NCBI GenBank assembly: GCA_910577295.1
Contig: CAJTLS010000055.1
Coordinates: forward strand, 1 to 5,511
Direction: 5' to 3'
DNA from: an uncultured Eubacterium sp.
Lineage (GTDB): Bacteria; Bacillota; Clostridia; Lachnospirales; Lachnospiraceae
DNA: 5,511 nucleotides
Shown: one piece after another, positions 4,820 through 5,511 of the stretch
How the letters are laid out: every line of letters starts with the position of its first letter
Position numbering within the stretch: the first letter of the stretch is position 1
Program-made: the position numbers and the translations under genes
The notes under the pieces: model-generated
Databases searched by the model: none
Told to the model about the DNA's origin: nothing
The model's input: the letters and a program-made list of their open reading frames with translations, nothing else

Positions 4820-5511
4820 GCACACATCACCTCTTTGGTTAAGGCAGCGTAAGCCGCTGATACCTTGCCAGAGGGGTCATGCAGGTAGATACTCCGGCCC
4901 TCTGCGCTGGTTTCAGCCGCCCGGATGGACGCCGGGATGATGTTGTCAAACACCCTCAGCTTCCCATCGTACGTAGAGTGGAGAAGGTCGATAACATCCC
5001 GCGTGTAGATGGTCCTCATGTCTGCCATGGTGACCAGGATACCGGCAATGCCCAGTTTGGGATTGATTTGCCGACGCACCTTGGAAATTGTTCGCAGGAG
5101 CTGTTCCAGGCCCTTGATGGACAGATAGTTGGCCTGCACCGGAATGAGGACCTGGTCGGCGGCGGCCAGAGCATTGATAGTCAGCATTCCCAGAGAGGGA
5201 CAGCAATCCAAAAGAATAACATCGTACTGTTCCTGAATACCACTCAGACATTCCCGCAGGACGGTCTCCCTACTCATGGTGTTTACCAACGTAACCTCCA
5301 GACCGGAGAGTTCGATGTTGGCGGGAAGCAAGTCGACCCCTTCTGAGTGGTGAAGGATACCCAGGCCGGGCTGGAGGGGCAGGTCTTGAATGACCTGTCC
5401 CATGACTGTCGCCAGGGTAACCTCCATCTGGTCGGGCTGCTGATAGCCCAAGCTAGCGGTCAACGAGCCCTGAGCATCCACGTCCACCAGAAGGACCCGC
5501 TTGCCCTCACG
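4816..5511 (-). CDS. parA: ParA-family partition ATPase (N-terminus outside window)
   Basis: The frame is open to the right edge and gives 231 residues. The first visible residues, REGKRVLLVDVDAQGSLTASLG, place the break about 30 residues after the start, so the deviant Walker A (KGGVGKTT) lies outside the window. The visible switch I is DVDAQG (10-15), with Ala where Pro is usual. Walker B is YDVILLDCCPSLGMLTINAL (96-115) with Asp102. The segment AADQVLIPVQANYLSIKGLEQLL (117-139) and the C-terminal NIIPASIRAAETSAEGRSIYLHDPSGKVSAAYAALTKEV (190-228) are classic for ParA/Soj. It would form ATP-dependent dimers on nucleoid DNA and move ParB-parS complexes to segregate the element. It is cotranscribed with parB through an ATGA overlap; the promoter lies outside the window. 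Confidence 0.95.
   Translation of the reverse strand, partial: REGKRVLLVDVDAQGSLTASLGYQQPDQMEVTLATVMGQVIQDLPLQPGLGILHHSEGVDLLPANIELSGLEVTLVNTMSRETVLRECLSGIQEQYDVILLDCCPSLGMLTINALAAADQVLIPVQANYLSIKGLEQLLRTISKVRRQINPKLGIAGILVTMADMRTIYTRDVIDLLHSTYDGKLRVFDNIIPASIRAAETSAEGRSIYLHDPSGKVSAAYAALTKEVMCA

Noticed and set aside
4820..4825. GTG start of parB two codons upstream.
   Set aside because: It would be only 2 nt from the GAGGTG ribosome site; the ATG at 4819 has 8-nt spacing and an ATGA overlap with parA.
4313..5346. Long plus-strand open frames opposite parA and parB.
   Set aside because: They are shadows of strongly conserved ParA and ParB coding sequence on the other strand, and their translations resemble no family.

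Overview
The window looks like part of an integrated mobile element (integrative-conjugative element or plasmid-derived island) from a Gram-positive Bacillota genome, most likely a gut-type Clostridia species. Four things point there: sigma-A-type promoters; a ParB of the kind found on clostridial plasmids and conjugative elements (C-terminal YFPKGYT...ME...LLE block); a small DNA-binding protein with the LPYxKGxY signature; and a tyrosine recombinase with the CRG/LRG...DR...VS...H-N-R-type C-terminal block. These assignments rest on family patterns recalled from memory, because no search was possible.

Layout, left to right. Positions 3-692 (+) hold the catalytic C-terminal two thirds of a tyrosine recombinase whose N-terminus lies outside the window. 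Facing it, 701-1042 (-) encodes a 113-residue protein with two helix-turn-helix units. Its upstream region (1043-1271) holds either a coupled 78-codon frame or a structured RNA leader, or both. Positions 1325-2398 (-) encode a 357-residue protein that I do not recognise. The gap 2399-2763 is a dense regulatory region. It has a perfect-consensus leftward promoter (TTGACA, 17 bp, TATAAT) followed by a leader of about 180 nt with nested inverted repeats, a rightward promoter (TTGACT, 17 bp, TATGGT), and several short direct repeats between them. Positions 2764-3807 (+) encode an XRE-type helix-turn-helix protein with an unusually large C-terminal domain of unknown function. A long GC-rich bidirectional terminator (3828-3872) separates it from parB (3875-4819, -) and parA (4816-5511, -, N-terminus outside the window). 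The parA stop and parB start overlap as ATGA.

How it fits together. ParA and ParB are a DNA-segregation pair, and the recombinase would integrate or excise an element; these are the mobile-element backbone. Between them sits an AT-richer divergent pair, the XRE protein and the unknown 357-residue protein, which share one intergenic control region. The simplest reading is a regulator controlling itself and its neighbour, but the large C-terminal domain and the unknown partner leave room for a cargo function such as a stress, defence or maintenance module. This divergent pair with its control region is the part most likely to be undescribed. No CRISPR array, rRNA, tRNA or intact insertion sequence was seen.
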